From assembly GCF_019711415.1 (NCBI RefSeq), contig NZ_JAIGNJ010000003.1:549418-613417 (forward strand): a DNA stretch of 64,000 bases. Reading direction: 5' to 3'. The notes under the pieces are model-generated. The model made no database searches, had not been told where the DNA came from, and worked only from the letters and a program-made list of their open reading frames with translations. This document shows, in pieces, positions 35,232-43,865 of the stretch. This DNA is from Qipengyuania vesicularis. GTDB lineage: Bacteria; Pseudomonadota; Alphaproteobacteria; Sphingomonadales; Sphingomonadaceae. The position numbers and the translations under genes were made by a program. The first letter of the stretch is position 1; every line of letters begins with the position of its first letter.

Positions 35232-36298
35232 TGCTGGCGCGAGGGTCAACCATCGGCATCCTTGGCGGCGGCCAGCTGGGCCGGATGATGGCCATGAGCT
35301 CCGCACAGCTCGGGTACCGGACTATCGGTTTCGCACCCGAAGGCGATAATGTCAGCGGCCCGTTGAACGACGACTTTGTCACCGCCGCCTGGGACGACAC
35401 GGATGCGCTGGCTGCCTTTGCCGCGCGCTGCGACGTGGTCACCTGGGAATTCGAGAATGTCCCGGTCGACACGGCCCGCGCGATCCCGCACGACAAGATC
35501 TTCCCCGACCCCCACGCGCTCGAAACCGCGCAGGATCGGCTCAACGAGAAGCGTTTCGTGGAAAGCCTCGGCGGCAGACCGGCAGCCTATGCCAAGGTGG
35601 ACTCGAGCCACGACCTGATCGCTGCGGTCGACCGGCTGGGCGCGCCGGGCATCCTCAAGACGCGGCGTGACGGGTACGATGGAAAGGGCCAGTGGCGGAT
35701 CGGTTCATCGCGCGACGCCGAAGGGCTGCGCCTCCCCGATGCCCCCTGCATTTACGAGGGCTTCGTCGAGTTTGATGCGGAGTTCTCGGTCATCCTCGTG
35801 CGCAGCCGCGAAGGTGAAATCCGCTTCTGGGATTCGACCCGGAACGTGCATGAAGGAGGCATCCTCGCAGCATCGCACTATCCTGCGGGGAATCAGATCA
35901 CAGCGCAGACCGATGCCGCGCGGACCCTCGCCCGCAAGGTCGCTGATGCGCTCAAATATGTCGGCGTGCTCACGCTCGAGTTCTTCGCTACGCATGAAGG
36001 GCCGATCTTCAACGAGATGGCCCCGCGGGTGCACAATTCGGGGCACTGGACGATCGAGGGCGCTGCCACGAGCCAGTTCGAGAATCACATCCGCGCGGTA
36101 GCCGGATTGCCGCTCGGCGACACGCGCACCATTGCCCCGTCGATCGAGATGCGGAACATCATCGGCAGCGACATCGACGATGCCTACAGCTTCCTGTCGG
36201 GCAGCGCCTACCATCTCCACGATTACGGCAAGGCAGAGGCGAGCGAGGGGCGCAAGATGGGCCATGTCACCCGCCTGCAGCACAATACGCGCGGATGA
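35231..36298 (+). CDS. purK: N5-carboxyaminoimidazole ribonucleotide synthase
   Basis: The 355-residue ATP-grasp enzyme forms N5-CAIR from AIR, bicarbonate and ATP, feeding PurE. The N-terminus IGILGGGQLGRMMAMSSAQL, the ATP-grasp lysine region GAPGILKTRRDGYDGKGQW, YEGFVEFDAEFSVILVRS, and MAPRVHNSGHWTIEGAATSQ with FENHIRAVAGLPLG are diagnostic. It overlaps purE by one base and folA by four, so all three are translationally linked. Confidence 0.96.
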   Translation: MLARGSTIGILGGGQLGRMMAMSSAQLGYRTIGFAPEGDNVSGPLNDDFVTAAWDDTDALAAFAARCDVVTWEFENVPVDTARAIPHDKIFPDPHALETAQDRLNEKRFVESLGGRPAAYAKVDSSHDLIAAVDRLGAPGILKTRRDGYDGKGQWRIGSSRDAEGLRLPDAPCIYEGFVEFDAEFSVILVRSREGEIRFWDSTRNVHEGGILAASHYPAGNQITAQTDAARTLARKVADALKYVGVLTLEFFATHEGPIFNEMAPRVHNSGHWTIEGAATSQFENHIRAVAGLPLGDTRTIAPSIEMRNIIGSDIDDAYSFLSGSAYHLHDYGKAEASEGRKMGHVTRLQHNTRG

Positions 36299-36786
36299 GC
36301 CTGTTCCTGATCTATGCCCGCGCGGCCAATGGCGCGATCGGCAAGGATGGGACGCTGCCCTGGCACCTGCCGGCCGACCTCAAGCGTTTCAAGGCGCTGA
36401 CCATGGACAAGCCGATGATTATGGGCCGCAAGACTTTCGAAAGCCTGCCCGGGCTGCTTCCCGGCCGCCGTCACATCGTCCTCACCCGCAAGGAGCGCTG
36501 GGATTCGACCGGAGCCGAAGTAGTTCGCTCGGTGGATGAGGCTTTGGCCAAGGCGGGTGAGGGCGAAGCGGCCGTCATCGGCGGCGCGGCGATCTTCGAT
36601 GTCTTCATGCCGCTTGCAGATCGCGTCGAGCTGACTGCAATCCACGAGCAGTTCGAGGGCGATGTCTTCATGCCTCCGCTGGGTCCGGAATGGGAAGTTT
36701 CCGGACGCGAGGACTTCGCGGCGGCTGACGGCAGGCCTGCCTATTCCTTCCTGACCTACGCCCGCGCAGGAGAAGAAGCTGCATGA
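36295..36786 (+). CDS. folA: Dihydrofolate reductase
   Basis: A 163-residue NADPH-dependent enzyme making tetrahydrofolate. The substrate site motif GAIGKDGTLPWHLPADLKRFK, then MDKPMIMGRKTFESLPGLLP and VIGGAAIFDVFMPLADRVEL are conserved; an acidic residue pairs in the PWHLPADL segment. No thyA is adjacent. It overlaps purK and the dipeptidase gene by ATGA-type junctions, which keeps folate and purine functions in one transcription unit. Confidence 0.95.
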   Translation: MSLFLIYARAANGAIGKDGTLPWHLPADLKRFKALTMDKPMIMGRKTFESLPGLLPGRRHIVLTRKERWDSTGAEVVRSVDEALAKAGEGEAAVIGGAAIFDVFMPLADRVELTAIHEQFEGDVFMPPLGPEWEVSGREDFAAADGRPAYSFLTYARAGEEAA

Positions 36787-37964
36787 TCCGCCGGATTGCC
36801 TTGGCTCTGGGCGCGTTGCTGCTGGTGGCGACGCTGGCCTTCTTCACGTTCGGTCCCGCCTATATCGAGCGCGACCTCAACCGGATCGACGGAGAGCCGC
36901 TGATCGAGGTTTCGCAGGAAGCGCGCGACCTCCACCAGACGCTGCAAATCGTCGACCTGCACTCGGACACGCTCCTATGGAAGCGCGACATGCTGGACCG
37001 CGCAGATCGCGGTCATGTCGACCTGCCGCGGCTGAAGGACGGCAATGTCGCCCTGCAGATATTCTCCAGCGTGACCAAGTCGCCGCGCGGGCAGAATTAC
37101 GATTCGAACACTGGCGAGACCGACAACATCACTCCGCTCGTGGTTGGCCAGCTCCAGCCTGTCCGGACCTGGGGCAGCCTGCTCGATCGCTCGCTCTGGC
37201 ATGCCGAGAAGCTGGACCGCGCGGTCGAGGAAGAGCGTGACAGCTTGTTCCAGATCCATGGCGGCGAGGACATTGAACGGCTGCTGCGCGCCCGCAATGG
37301 CGGCTCCGACGCGGTGGGCGCGATGCTCTCGATCGAGGGCCTCCACAATCTCGAAGGCGATCCGGCCAATCTCGAGAAGCTGCACGAATCAGGCTTCCGC
37401 ATGGCGGGCCTCACCCATTTCTTCGACAATGAACTCGCCGGATCGATGCATGGCGTCGAAAAGGGCGGGCTGACCGCAATGGGCAGGCAGGTCGTTGCCC
37501 GCATGGAAGAGCTCGGCATGGTGGTCGATATCGCGCATTGCAGCCCGGCCTGCGTCGCCGACATCATTGCCATGGCGCGCCGGCCGGTGGTCTCGAGCCA
37601 TGGCGGGGTGCAGGCGACTTGCGAGGTCAATCGCAACCTGTCCGACGAACAGATCCGCGGTGTCGCGGCCACAGGTGGCATTATCGGTGTGGGCTACTGG
37701 CCGGGCGCCGTGTGCGACACGTCGCCGCGATCGGTAGCGAAGGCGATGCGGCACATCCGCGACCTTGTCGGGATCGAGCATGTCGCGCTCGGCAGCGATT
37801 TCGACGGCTCGGTGACGACGCGCTTCGACACCAGCCAGCTGACGCAGGTGACGCAGGCGCTGATGGACGAAGGCTTCTCCGAGGAACAAATCCGCGCGGC
37901 TATGGGCGGGAATGCCCTCCGCGTCTTGAGCGCGGGGATCGAGCCGATGGAGCCTGCCTCGTGA
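36783..37964 (+). CDS. Membrane dipeptidase, M19 family
   Basis: A 393-residue exported zinc dipeptidase of the renal-dipeptidase (M19) family. An N-terminal hydrophobic segment (about 4-24) anchors or exports it. Metal-binding motifs include IVDLHSDTLLWKRD (HxD), SIEGLHNLEGD (Glu), LTHFFDNELAGS, VDIAHCSPACVADI and VVSSHGGVQATCEVNRNLSD, and the C-terminal HVALGSDFDGSV. It may recycle D- or L-dipeptides from the envelope; the exact substrate is unknown. The stop overlaps the GTG start of ribF. Confidence 0.9.
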   Translation: MIRRIALALGALLLVATLAFFTFGPAYIERDLNRIDGEPLIEVSQEARDLHQTLQIVDLHSDTLLWKRDMLDRADRGHVDLPRLKDGNVALQIFSSVTKSPRGQNYDSNTGETDNITPLVVGQLQPVRTWGSLLDRSLWHAEKLDRAVEEERDSLFQIHGGEDIERLLRARNGGSDAVGAMLSIEGLHNLEGDPANLEKLHESGFRMAGLTHFFDNELAGSMHGVEKGGLTAMGRQVVARMEELGMVVDIAHCSPACVADIIAMARRPVVSSHGGVQATCEVNRNLSDEQIRGVAATGGIIGVGYWPGAVCDTSPRSVAKAMRHIRDLVGIEHVALGSDFDGSVTTRFDTSQLTQVTQALMDEGFSEEQIRAAMGGNALRVLSAGIEPMEPAS

Positions 37965-38887
37965 GGTTCCTTGATCACCGAGAACCGCTGCCCGATTCCT
38001 TGCGCGGTGCGATCATTGCTCTCGGCAATTTCGACGGCTTCCATCTCGGCCACCAGGCAGTCGCGCGCGAAGCGATCGACTGGGCGCGCGCCGAGGGACG
38101 CCCCAGCATCATCGCGACCTTCGATCCGCACCCGGTGCGCTTCTTCAAGCCCGATGCGGCGCCCTTCCGCCTGACCACGCTCGAACAGCGGCAGGAACTC
38201 TACCTCGCTGCCGGGGCGACGGCGATGCTGGTGTTCCATTTCGATGGCGAGCTTGCCGGGACGACGGCGGAGGATTTCGTCCGGGTCCTGCTGGCCGAAA
38301 AGCTCGGTGTGAAAGGCGTCGTCACCGGCGGCGATTTCACTTTCGGCAAAGCGCGCGGCGGCAATTTCGAGCGGCTTGTCGAGCTCGGCCGCGAGGTCGG
38401 CATCGAAGCCCGCGCAGTCGATCCGGTGATGGATGGCGGCGAGCCCGTCTCCTCCAGCCGCGTACGCGAGGCATTGCGCGAGGGTGATCCGCAGGAAGCT
38501 GCCCGCCTCCTCACCCGACCCTTCGCAATCCGAGGCGTGGTCGAGCATGGCGACAAGCGTGGGCGGACCATTGGATATCCCACCGCCAATCTCTCGATCG
38601 AAAGCTATCTGCGCCCCAAATACGGCATATATGCCGTTACCGGGCGTATCCTTGCGACAGGCGAGGTGCTCAAGGGTGCCGCCAATATCGGCGTGCGCCC
38701 GCAATTCGAGCCGCCCAAGGAGCTGCTCGAACCCTATTTTTTCGACTTCTCGGGCGATCTCTACGGCCAGGAGATCGAAGTTTCCTTCCACCACTTCCTG
38801 CGCGGAGAGGCGAAGTTCGATTCGCTTGATGCGCTCACCGCGCAGATGGCGCAGGACTGCAAAAGGGCCCGGTCGCTCCTCTCATGA
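37961..38887 (+). CDS. ribF: Bifunctional riboflavin kinase / FAD synthetase
   Basis: This 308-residue enzyme makes FMN and FAD. The N-terminal FAD synthetase (nucleotidyltransferase) domain has IIALGNFDGFHLGHQAV, FDPHPVRFFKP and GGDFTFGKARGG with SSSRVREALREGD; the C-terminal flavokinase domain has GVVEHGDKRGRTIGYPTANL and LKGAANIGVRPQF. The start is a GTG at 37961 overlapping the dipeptidase TGA (GTGA); it gives the proper N-terminus. FAD-dependent partners in the window include EtfA and the acyl-CoA dehydrogenase. The stop overlaps the next ATG. Confidence 0.95.
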   Translation: MRFLDHREPLPDSLRGAIIALGNFDGFHLGHQAVAREAIDWARAEGRPSIIATFDPHPVRFFKPDAAPFRLTTLEQRQELYLAAGATAMLVFHFDGELAGTTAEDFVRVLLAEKLGVKGVVTGGDFTFGKARGGNFERLVELGREVGIEARAVDPVMDGGEPVSSSRVREALREGDPQEAARLLTRPFAIRGVVEHGDKRGRTIGYPTANLSIESYLRPKYGIYAVTGRILATGEVLKGAANIGVRPQFEPPKELLEPYFFDFSGDLYGQEIEVSFHHFLRGEAKFDSLDALTAQMAQDCKRARSLLS

Positions 38888-39921
38888 TGAAATGGCTTCG
38901 TTACGCCGCATTCGTCCTCGCGGCAGCATTCCTTGTGCTGACGCTGGTCAACGCAAACTGGCTTGCGCCCGAACCGAAGGGATCGGTCAAGCTGATCGCG
39001 CAGGGTGGCTTCCCGCAATTCGTGCCGAATGAGGCGGCACTCGATGGCGAGTGCAGCGCCACTGCGATCGAGGAACCCTTCCATCCTTATGTCGAGAATA
39101 CGGTCGAGGGCGCACGCCGCGCTTTCCGCTGGAGCACGCCGATGGTCGAGGTCGACATCGCACCGACGAAAGATGGCGAAATCGCGCTGTTTCGCGACGA
39201 GGACCTGTCCTGCCGCACCGATGGCGAGGGCCGGGTAGCGGAGCGGACGATGGAGGAACTGAAGGCGCTCGACATCTCGCATGGATACAGCGCCGATGGG
39301 GGCGAGAGCTTCCCGCTGCGCGGCACGGCTACCGGCAAGATGCCGACCCTCGGTGAGCTGCTGATGACACTGCGGGGGCGCGAGCGCGTGCTCTACGACC
39401 TGGGCGCTGGCGGTGCAGAGCGCGCCGAGGTGCTGGCTGCAAAACTCGAGGAGTTGGGCCGCAATCCTGTCGCCAAGCGCGATGCCTTCACCGGCACGCC
39501 CGAAGCCGTCGCAAGGGTTCGCGAGCTCTATCCCGATGCGTGGGCCTGGAATGAGGCGGCGGCACGCGAATGCACTGCCGACTACCGCCTGATCGGCTGG
39601 AGCGGCTACCTGCCCCAAAGCTGCCGCGGCGAGACGATGCTGATCGATCTCGACAGCCAGTTCACCCTCTGGGGCTGGCCCAATCGCCTGATCGCGCGGA
39701 TGGAGGAGCATGGCGGCGAGATCATCGTCACCGGCCCGGGCGGCAACGGTTTCAGCCTGCCCGAACAATATGGCGAAGTGCCCTCCACCTTCAACGGATA
39801 CATCCTTCTCGCCGATGCCTATGCGATGACCCCGGCGCTTCATTCGCGCTACGACAATCGCACGCAGGAAGAGATTGATGCGAGCTGGGATGCAATGGAG
39901 CGTCGAAGGAATGCGCAATAG
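38884..39921 (+). CDS. GDPD-like protein lacking catalytic histidines
   Basis: A 345-residue protein with an N-terminal membrane/signal helix (about 6-22) and a glycerophosphodiester phosphodiesterase-like TIM-barrel. The skeleton is clear: HPYVENTVEGARRAFRW, MVEVDIAPTKDGEIALFRDE, LSCRTDGEG and GKMPTLGELLMTL. However, both catalytic histidines appear substituted: the usual AHRG motif reads IAQGGF, and the usual FHD motif reads LFRDED. The metal-binding Glu/Asp (ENT and EVD) remain. It is therefore unlikely to be a conventional phosphodiesterase. Start and stop overlap or abut neighbours in the ribF-ileS run. Confidence 0.75.
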   Translation: MMKWLRYAAFVLAAAFLVLTLVNANWLAPEPKGSVKLIAQGGFPQFVPNEAALDGECSATAIEEPFHPYVENTVEGARRAFRWSTPMVEVDIAPTKDGEIALFRDEDLSCRTDGEGRVAERTMEELKALDISHGYSADGGESFPLRGTATGKMPTLGELLMTLRGRERVLYDLGAGGAERAEVLAAKLEELGRNPVAKRDAFTGTPEAVARVRELYPDAWAWNEAAARECTADYRLIGWSGYLPQSCRGETMLIDLDSQFTLWGWPNRLIARMEEHGGEIIVTGPGGNGFSLPEQYGEVPSTFNGYILLADAYAMTPALHSRYDNRTQEEIDASWDAMERRRNAQ

Positions 39922-39961
39922 GCTTTAAAGCCGCGCACGAATCCCCTAACGGCCACTCCCT

Positions 39962-42841
39962 ATGTCCCAGCAGCGCGATTACCGAGACACGGTCTTTCTT
40001 CCCAAGACCGATTTTCCCATGAAGGCCGGCCTCCCCCAGAAGGAGCCGAAGATCCTTGCGCGCTGGCAGGAAGAAAACCTCTACCAGCAGCTGCGCGAGG
40101 CGCGTGAAGGCCGCGAGAAATTCATTCTTCACGACGGCCCGCCTTATGCCAATGGCGACATGCATATCGGCCATGCGCTGAACCGTATCCTCAAGGACAT
40201 GGTCGTGCGCAGCCAGACGCTGCTCGGCAAGGACGCGCCCTTCGTGCCCGGCTGGGACTGCCACGGCCTGCCGATCGAGTGGAAGGTCGAGGAGCAGTTC
40301 CGCAAGAAGAAGCGCGACAAGAACGCAATTCCGGCGAGCGAATTCCGCGCCGAATGCCGCGCCTATGCGCAGAAATGGGTCGATGTTCAGCGCGAACAGC
40401 TGAAGCGCCTGGGACTCATGGCGGATTTCGACAATCCGTACCTCACCATGCAGTTCGAAAGCGAGGCGACTATCGTTGCCGAGCTGATGAAGTTTGCCGA
40501 GGCCGGCAATCTCTATCGCGGATCGAAGCCGGTGATGTGGTCGCCGGTCGAAGAAACCGCGCTGGCCGAGGCCGAGGTCGAATACGAGGACATCACCTCG
40601 ACCCAGATCGATGTTGCCTTCGAGATCGTTGAATCGCCGATTGAGGAACTGGTCGGCGCGCATGCGGTGATTTGGACCACCACGCCGTGGACGATCCCGG
40701 TGAACCAGGCTTTGGCCTATGGGCCGGAGGTTTCGTACGTATTGGCCGAAGCCAAGCCGATTCCGATGTCGGATGACGAGCCCGCGCCTCCTTCCAAAAC
40801 CGTTGTTATTGCGAAAGCGCTTATCGAAGAGTTTGAGCAGAGGACGCTGACAACTCTCGATATCAAGAAGCGTTTTCTTGGCTCCGACCTCGCTGGGACC
40901 GTGGCGCGCCACCCGATGCACCATCTCGGTGGGTTCTACGCTCGCCCACGTCCGCTACTTGAGGGCGATTTCGTCACCACCGACAGCGGCACGGGCCTCG
41001 TCCATATGTCGCCCGACCATGGCGAGGACGACTTCCTGCTCTGCCGCGAGCACGGCATCGAGCCGGTCTTCGCAGTTCTGGGCGACGGACGCTATCGCGA
41101 CGACTGGGAATGGCTCGGTGGACAGGACGACCGCCGCCGCGCGGTGATCAACAAGACCTTCAACTCGCCCGAAGGCCCGATCTGTTCGGATCTTCGCGAA
41201 GCTGGCGCGCTGCTTTCGGCAAGCGACGACTACGCACACTCCTATCCGCACTCATGGCGCTCCAAGGCGAAGGTCATCTATCGCTGCACGCCGCAGTGGT
41301 TCGTGCCGATGGACAAGGCGCTCGACACGGGCGACTTCGACGTCGCCGTGCCCGAAGGCTTCGGCGCGGCCGTCGCCATGGCCACCAGCAAGGACCACTC
41401 TACCTTGCGCGAAATCGCCATGCGCGAGATCGAGCGGGTGAAATTCTATCCCGAAAAGGGCCGCCGCCGCATCGGTTCGATGGTCGAAGGCCGCCCCGAC
41501 TGGGTGCTGAGCCGCCAGCGCGCATGGGGCGTGCCGATCACGCTCTTCGTGCGGCAGGACGGCACCTATCTGCAGGACCCTGTGGTCAACGCCCGCGTGG
41601 TCGCAGCGGTGCGCGAACAAGGCGTCGATGCCTGGGACGAGAGCCGCAAGGCCGAATTCCTCGGCGCGGGCTACGACCCCAACGAATTCGAGATGGTCAC
41701 CGACATCCTCGACGTCTGGTTCGATTCGGGCTGCACCCACGCCTTCACTCTGGAAGGCGAACGCTGGCCAGACCAGCGCTGGCCCGCGGACCTCTATCTC
41801 GAAGGCAGCGACCAGCATCGCGGCTGGTTCCAGTCCTCGCTGCTCGAAAGCTCCGCCACCCGTGGCCGCGCGCCCTATGACGCGGTGCTGACCCATGGCT
41901 TCACCATGGATTCGGCCGGCAAGAAGATGTCGAAGAGCCTCGGCAACACCGTCGATCCGCTGAAGGTCATGGAGCAGTACGGCGCGGACATCATCCGCCT
42001 CTGGGCGCTGTCGGTCGACTTCACCGAAGACCACCGCATCGGCGATGAAATCCTGAAAGGCGTGGGCGACCAGTACCGCCGCCTGCGCAACACCTTCCGC
42101 TATCTGCTCGGCGCGCTCGACGGTTTTGTCGGCGACATGGGCGACGCGGGCGAAATCCCCGAGTTGGAGGTCTATGTCCTCGCGCTGCTGGCCGATCTCG
42201 ACGGCAAACTGAAGCGCGCGCTCGAGCAATACGATTACAACACTTACACGCGCCTGCTGGTCGATTTCTGCAACGAGGATTTGTCGGCTTTCTACTTCGA
42301 TATCCGCAAGGACGTGCTCTATTGCGACGGGCCGGACAGCGTGACGCGCAACGCCTATCGCACCGTGCTTGACCTGCTGTTCCACGCACTGGTCCGCTAT
42401 GCCGCGCCGGTGCTCGTGTTCACGGCGGAAGAGGCATGGACGACGCGTTATCCCGATGGCGGCAGCGTACACCTGCTCGACTGGCCGCCGGTCCCCGGTG
42501 TCACTGCCGACGGAGCGCGCTGGGACAAACTGCGCGCGCTTCGCGAACGGGTGACGGAAGCGATCGAGCCGCTGCGCCGCGACAAGACCATCCGTTCGAG
42601 CCTCGAGGCAGACGTGGTCGTCCCGGCCGGCGCCGTCCCTGAGGGCTTCACCGACGAAGATCTCGCCGAGCTGTTCATCACCGCGTCAGTGACGCGCGGC
42701 GATAGCGACGAGGTGAAAGTTTCGCGCACCGACGAAAACAAATGCGGCCGCTGCTGGCGCCTGCTACCTTCCGTCCCGGAAGACGGAGCGCTGTGCGATC
42801 GCTGCGAGCCGGTCGTTGCCCAGCTGGACGCTGCACAATGA
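39962..42841 (+). CDS. ileS: Isoleucyl-tRNA synthetase
   Basis: The 959-residue class I synthetase charges tRNA-Ile. It contains the HIGH motif (PPYANGDMHIGHALNRIL), GWDCHGLPIEWKVE, the CP1 editing domain (about 200-420, with WTTTPWTIPVNQAL), WFDSGCTHAF, GSDQHRGWFQSSLL and the KMSKS motif (GKKMSKSLGNTVDP). The anticodon-binding domain follows and the C-terminus has a zinc-binding CGRCWRLL / CDRC pair. The length is normal for the bacterial type. It overlaps lspA by ATGA; ileS-lspA is a classic gene pair. Confidence 0.97.
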   Translation: MSQQRDYRDTVFLPKTDFPMKAGLPQKEPKILARWQEENLYQQLREAREGREKFILHDGPPYANGDMHIGHALNRILKDMVVRSQTLLGKDAPFVPGWDCHGLPIEWKVEEQFRKKKRDKNAIPASEFRAECRAYAQKWVDVQREQLKRLGLMADFDNPYLTMQFESEATIVAELMKFAEAGNLYRGSKPVMWSPVEETALAEAEVEYEDITSTQIDVAFEIVESPIEELVGAHAVIWTTTPWTIPVNQALAYGPEVSYVLAEAKPIPMSDDEPAPPSKTVVIAKALIEEFEQRTLTTLDIKKRFLGSDLAGTVARHPMHHLGGFYARPRPLLEGDFVTTDSGTGLVHMSPDHGEDDFLLCREHGIEPVFAVLGDGRYRDDWEWLGGQDDRRRAVINKTFNSPEGPICSDLREAGALLSASDDYAHSYPHSWRSKAKVIYRCTPQWFVPMDKALDTGDFDVAVPEGFGAAVAMATSKDHSTLREIAMREIERVKFYPEKGRRRIGSMVEGRPDWVLSRQRAWGVPITLFVRQDGTYLQDPVVNARVVAAVREQGVDAWDESRKAEFLGAGYDPNEFEMVTDILDVWFDSGCTHAFTLEGERWPDQRWPADLYLEGSDQHRGWFQSSLLESSATRGRAPYDAVLTHGFTMDSAGKKMSKSLGNTVDPLKVMEQYGADIIRLWALSVDFTEDHRIGDEILKGVGDQYRRLRNTFRYLLGALDGFVGDMGDAGEIPELEVYVLALLADLDGKLKRALEQYDYNTYTRLLVDFCNEDLSAFYFDIRKDVLYCDGPDSVTRNAYRTVLDLLFHALVRYAAPVLVFTAEEAWTTRYPDGGSVHLLDWPPVPGVTADGARWDKLRALRERVTEAIEPLRRDKTIRSSLEADVVVPAGAVPEGFTDEDLAELFITASVTRGDSDEVKVSRTDENKCGRCWRLLPSVPEDGALCDRCEPVVAQLDAAQ

Positions 42842-43383
42842 ACCCGCTCCTCAAGATGCGCCTGATCGGTGTCGCCATCGCTTTCGCGATCTATGGCGTC
42901 GACCAGTATGTGAAGTGGCTCATGGTCGAGCCGCTCCAGCTTCGCCAGCGCGGCGTGATCGAGCTGCTGCCCTTCTTCGACCTGCGCTGGACACAGAATT
43001 TCGGCGTTTCGATGGGCATGTTTGAAGCCGACAGCATCGAATCGCGCTGGATCCTCGTGGGGGTCACCGCGCTGATCGCCTTGGTGGTAACGGTGTGGAT
43101 GTTCCGCGAGAAGCTGTTCGGCGACATCCTCGGCCTGTCGTTCATCCTCGGCGGGGCGCTGGGCAATATCAAGGACCGCTACGAGCTCGGCTATGTCATC
43201 GACTATGCCGACTTCCATATCGGCGAATTCCGCCCCTTCCTCATCTTCAACATCGCCGATGCGGCCATCACCATCGGCGTCCTGATAATCCTTGCCCGCG
43301 CCTTCTTCATGCGCGACAAGGACGACCAAGAGGTCGACGACCTCATGCAAAGCAAGTCGGCAGATGCCGCGGAGAGCCAGTAA
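42838..43383 (+). CDS. lspA: Lipoprotein signal peptidase
   Basis: A 181-residue aspartic peptidase of the inner membrane that cleaves the signal of prolipoproteins before the lipidated cysteine. Four transmembrane segments are visible and the two catalytic aspartates lie in GALGNIKDRYELG and FLIFNIADAAITIG; the VDQYVKWLM segment in TM1 is typical. Several lipoproteins in the window (OmpA-like, DUF3035, the serine hydrolase) would be substrates. The start at 42838 overlaps the ileS stop (ATGA), and the stop overlaps the next gene by one base. Confidence 0.95.
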   Translation: MNPLLKMRLIGVAIAFAIYGVDQYVKWLMVEPLQLRQRGVIELLPFFDLRWTQNFGVSMGMFEADSIESRWILVGVTALIALVVTVWMFREKLFGDILGLSFILGGALGNIKDRYELGYVIDYADFHIGEFRPFLIFNIADAAITIGVLIILARAFFMRDKDDQEVDDLMQSKSADAAESQ

Positions 43384-43793
43384 TGAATACCCTGACCCGT
43401 ATCGCCCTTCTCGGCGCCACTTCGGCCATGCTGGCCGCTTGCGGCAGCGGCGGTTTTCTCAACCGCGAACGGCCGGATGAATTTGCTGTGCAGCGTCAGG
43501 CGCCTCTCGTGGTTCCCCCCGATTTCAACCTTGTCCCGCCTGCTCCCGGCGCTCCGCGTCCGGCAGAAGGCACGGCGGCAGAGCAGACACTCGAAGCGCT
43601 TTTCGGCGGCTCTGCACCGCGCAGCGCGGTAGAAACCAGCGCGCTCGATCGTGCTGGCGCCGCGGAACCCGGCATTCGCTCCTCGGTGGGCTCGGAAGAG
43701 ACCAACACCGTCGCCAAGGGCAGCGTGACTCGCGACATCATCGCCGCGCCCGAAGGTGATGGCGCTTCGGCACAGGCCGTTATCCCGGGCTGA
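43383..43793 (+). CDS. DUF3035 lipoprotein
   Basis: A 136-residue predicted lipoprotein: signal MNTLTRIALLGATSAMLAAC with lipobox LAAC, then GSGGFLNRERPDEFAVQRQA, the family signature PLVVPPDFNLVPPAPGAPRP, and a low-complexity remainder. The RPDEFAV/PLxxPPDF motif marks DUF3035, which I associate with BamF-like/unknown envelope proteins in alphaproteobacteria; the function is not established. It directly follows lspA (one-base overlap), the usual context. A hairpin overlaps its stop codon and may end the long gpmA-to-here transcript. Confidence 0.85.
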   Translation: MNTLTRIALLGATSAMLAACGSGGFLNRERPDEFAVQRQAPLVVPPDFNLVPPAPGAPRPAEGTAAEQTLEALFGGSAPRSAVETSALDRAGAAEPGIRSSVGSEETNTVAKGSVTRDIIAAPEGDGASAQAVIPG

Positions 43794-43802
43794 TCGCCCG
43801 GG
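43784..43802 (+). terminator. Hairpin at the end of the gpmA-lspA-DUF3035 run
   Basis: CCCGGGC (43784-43790) pairs perfectly with GCCCGGG (43796-43802) around a 5-base loop that contains most of the DUF3035 stop codon. It is followed by CCTTCAATT, a weak T-tract, and by a 63-base gap before the next gene. Confidence 0.4.
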
Positions 43803-43865
43803 CCTTCAATTCGATCTTGCACAGGCTTTCCCGGCGCGGCACTCCTTGCCGCAAGGGAGAGCTAC

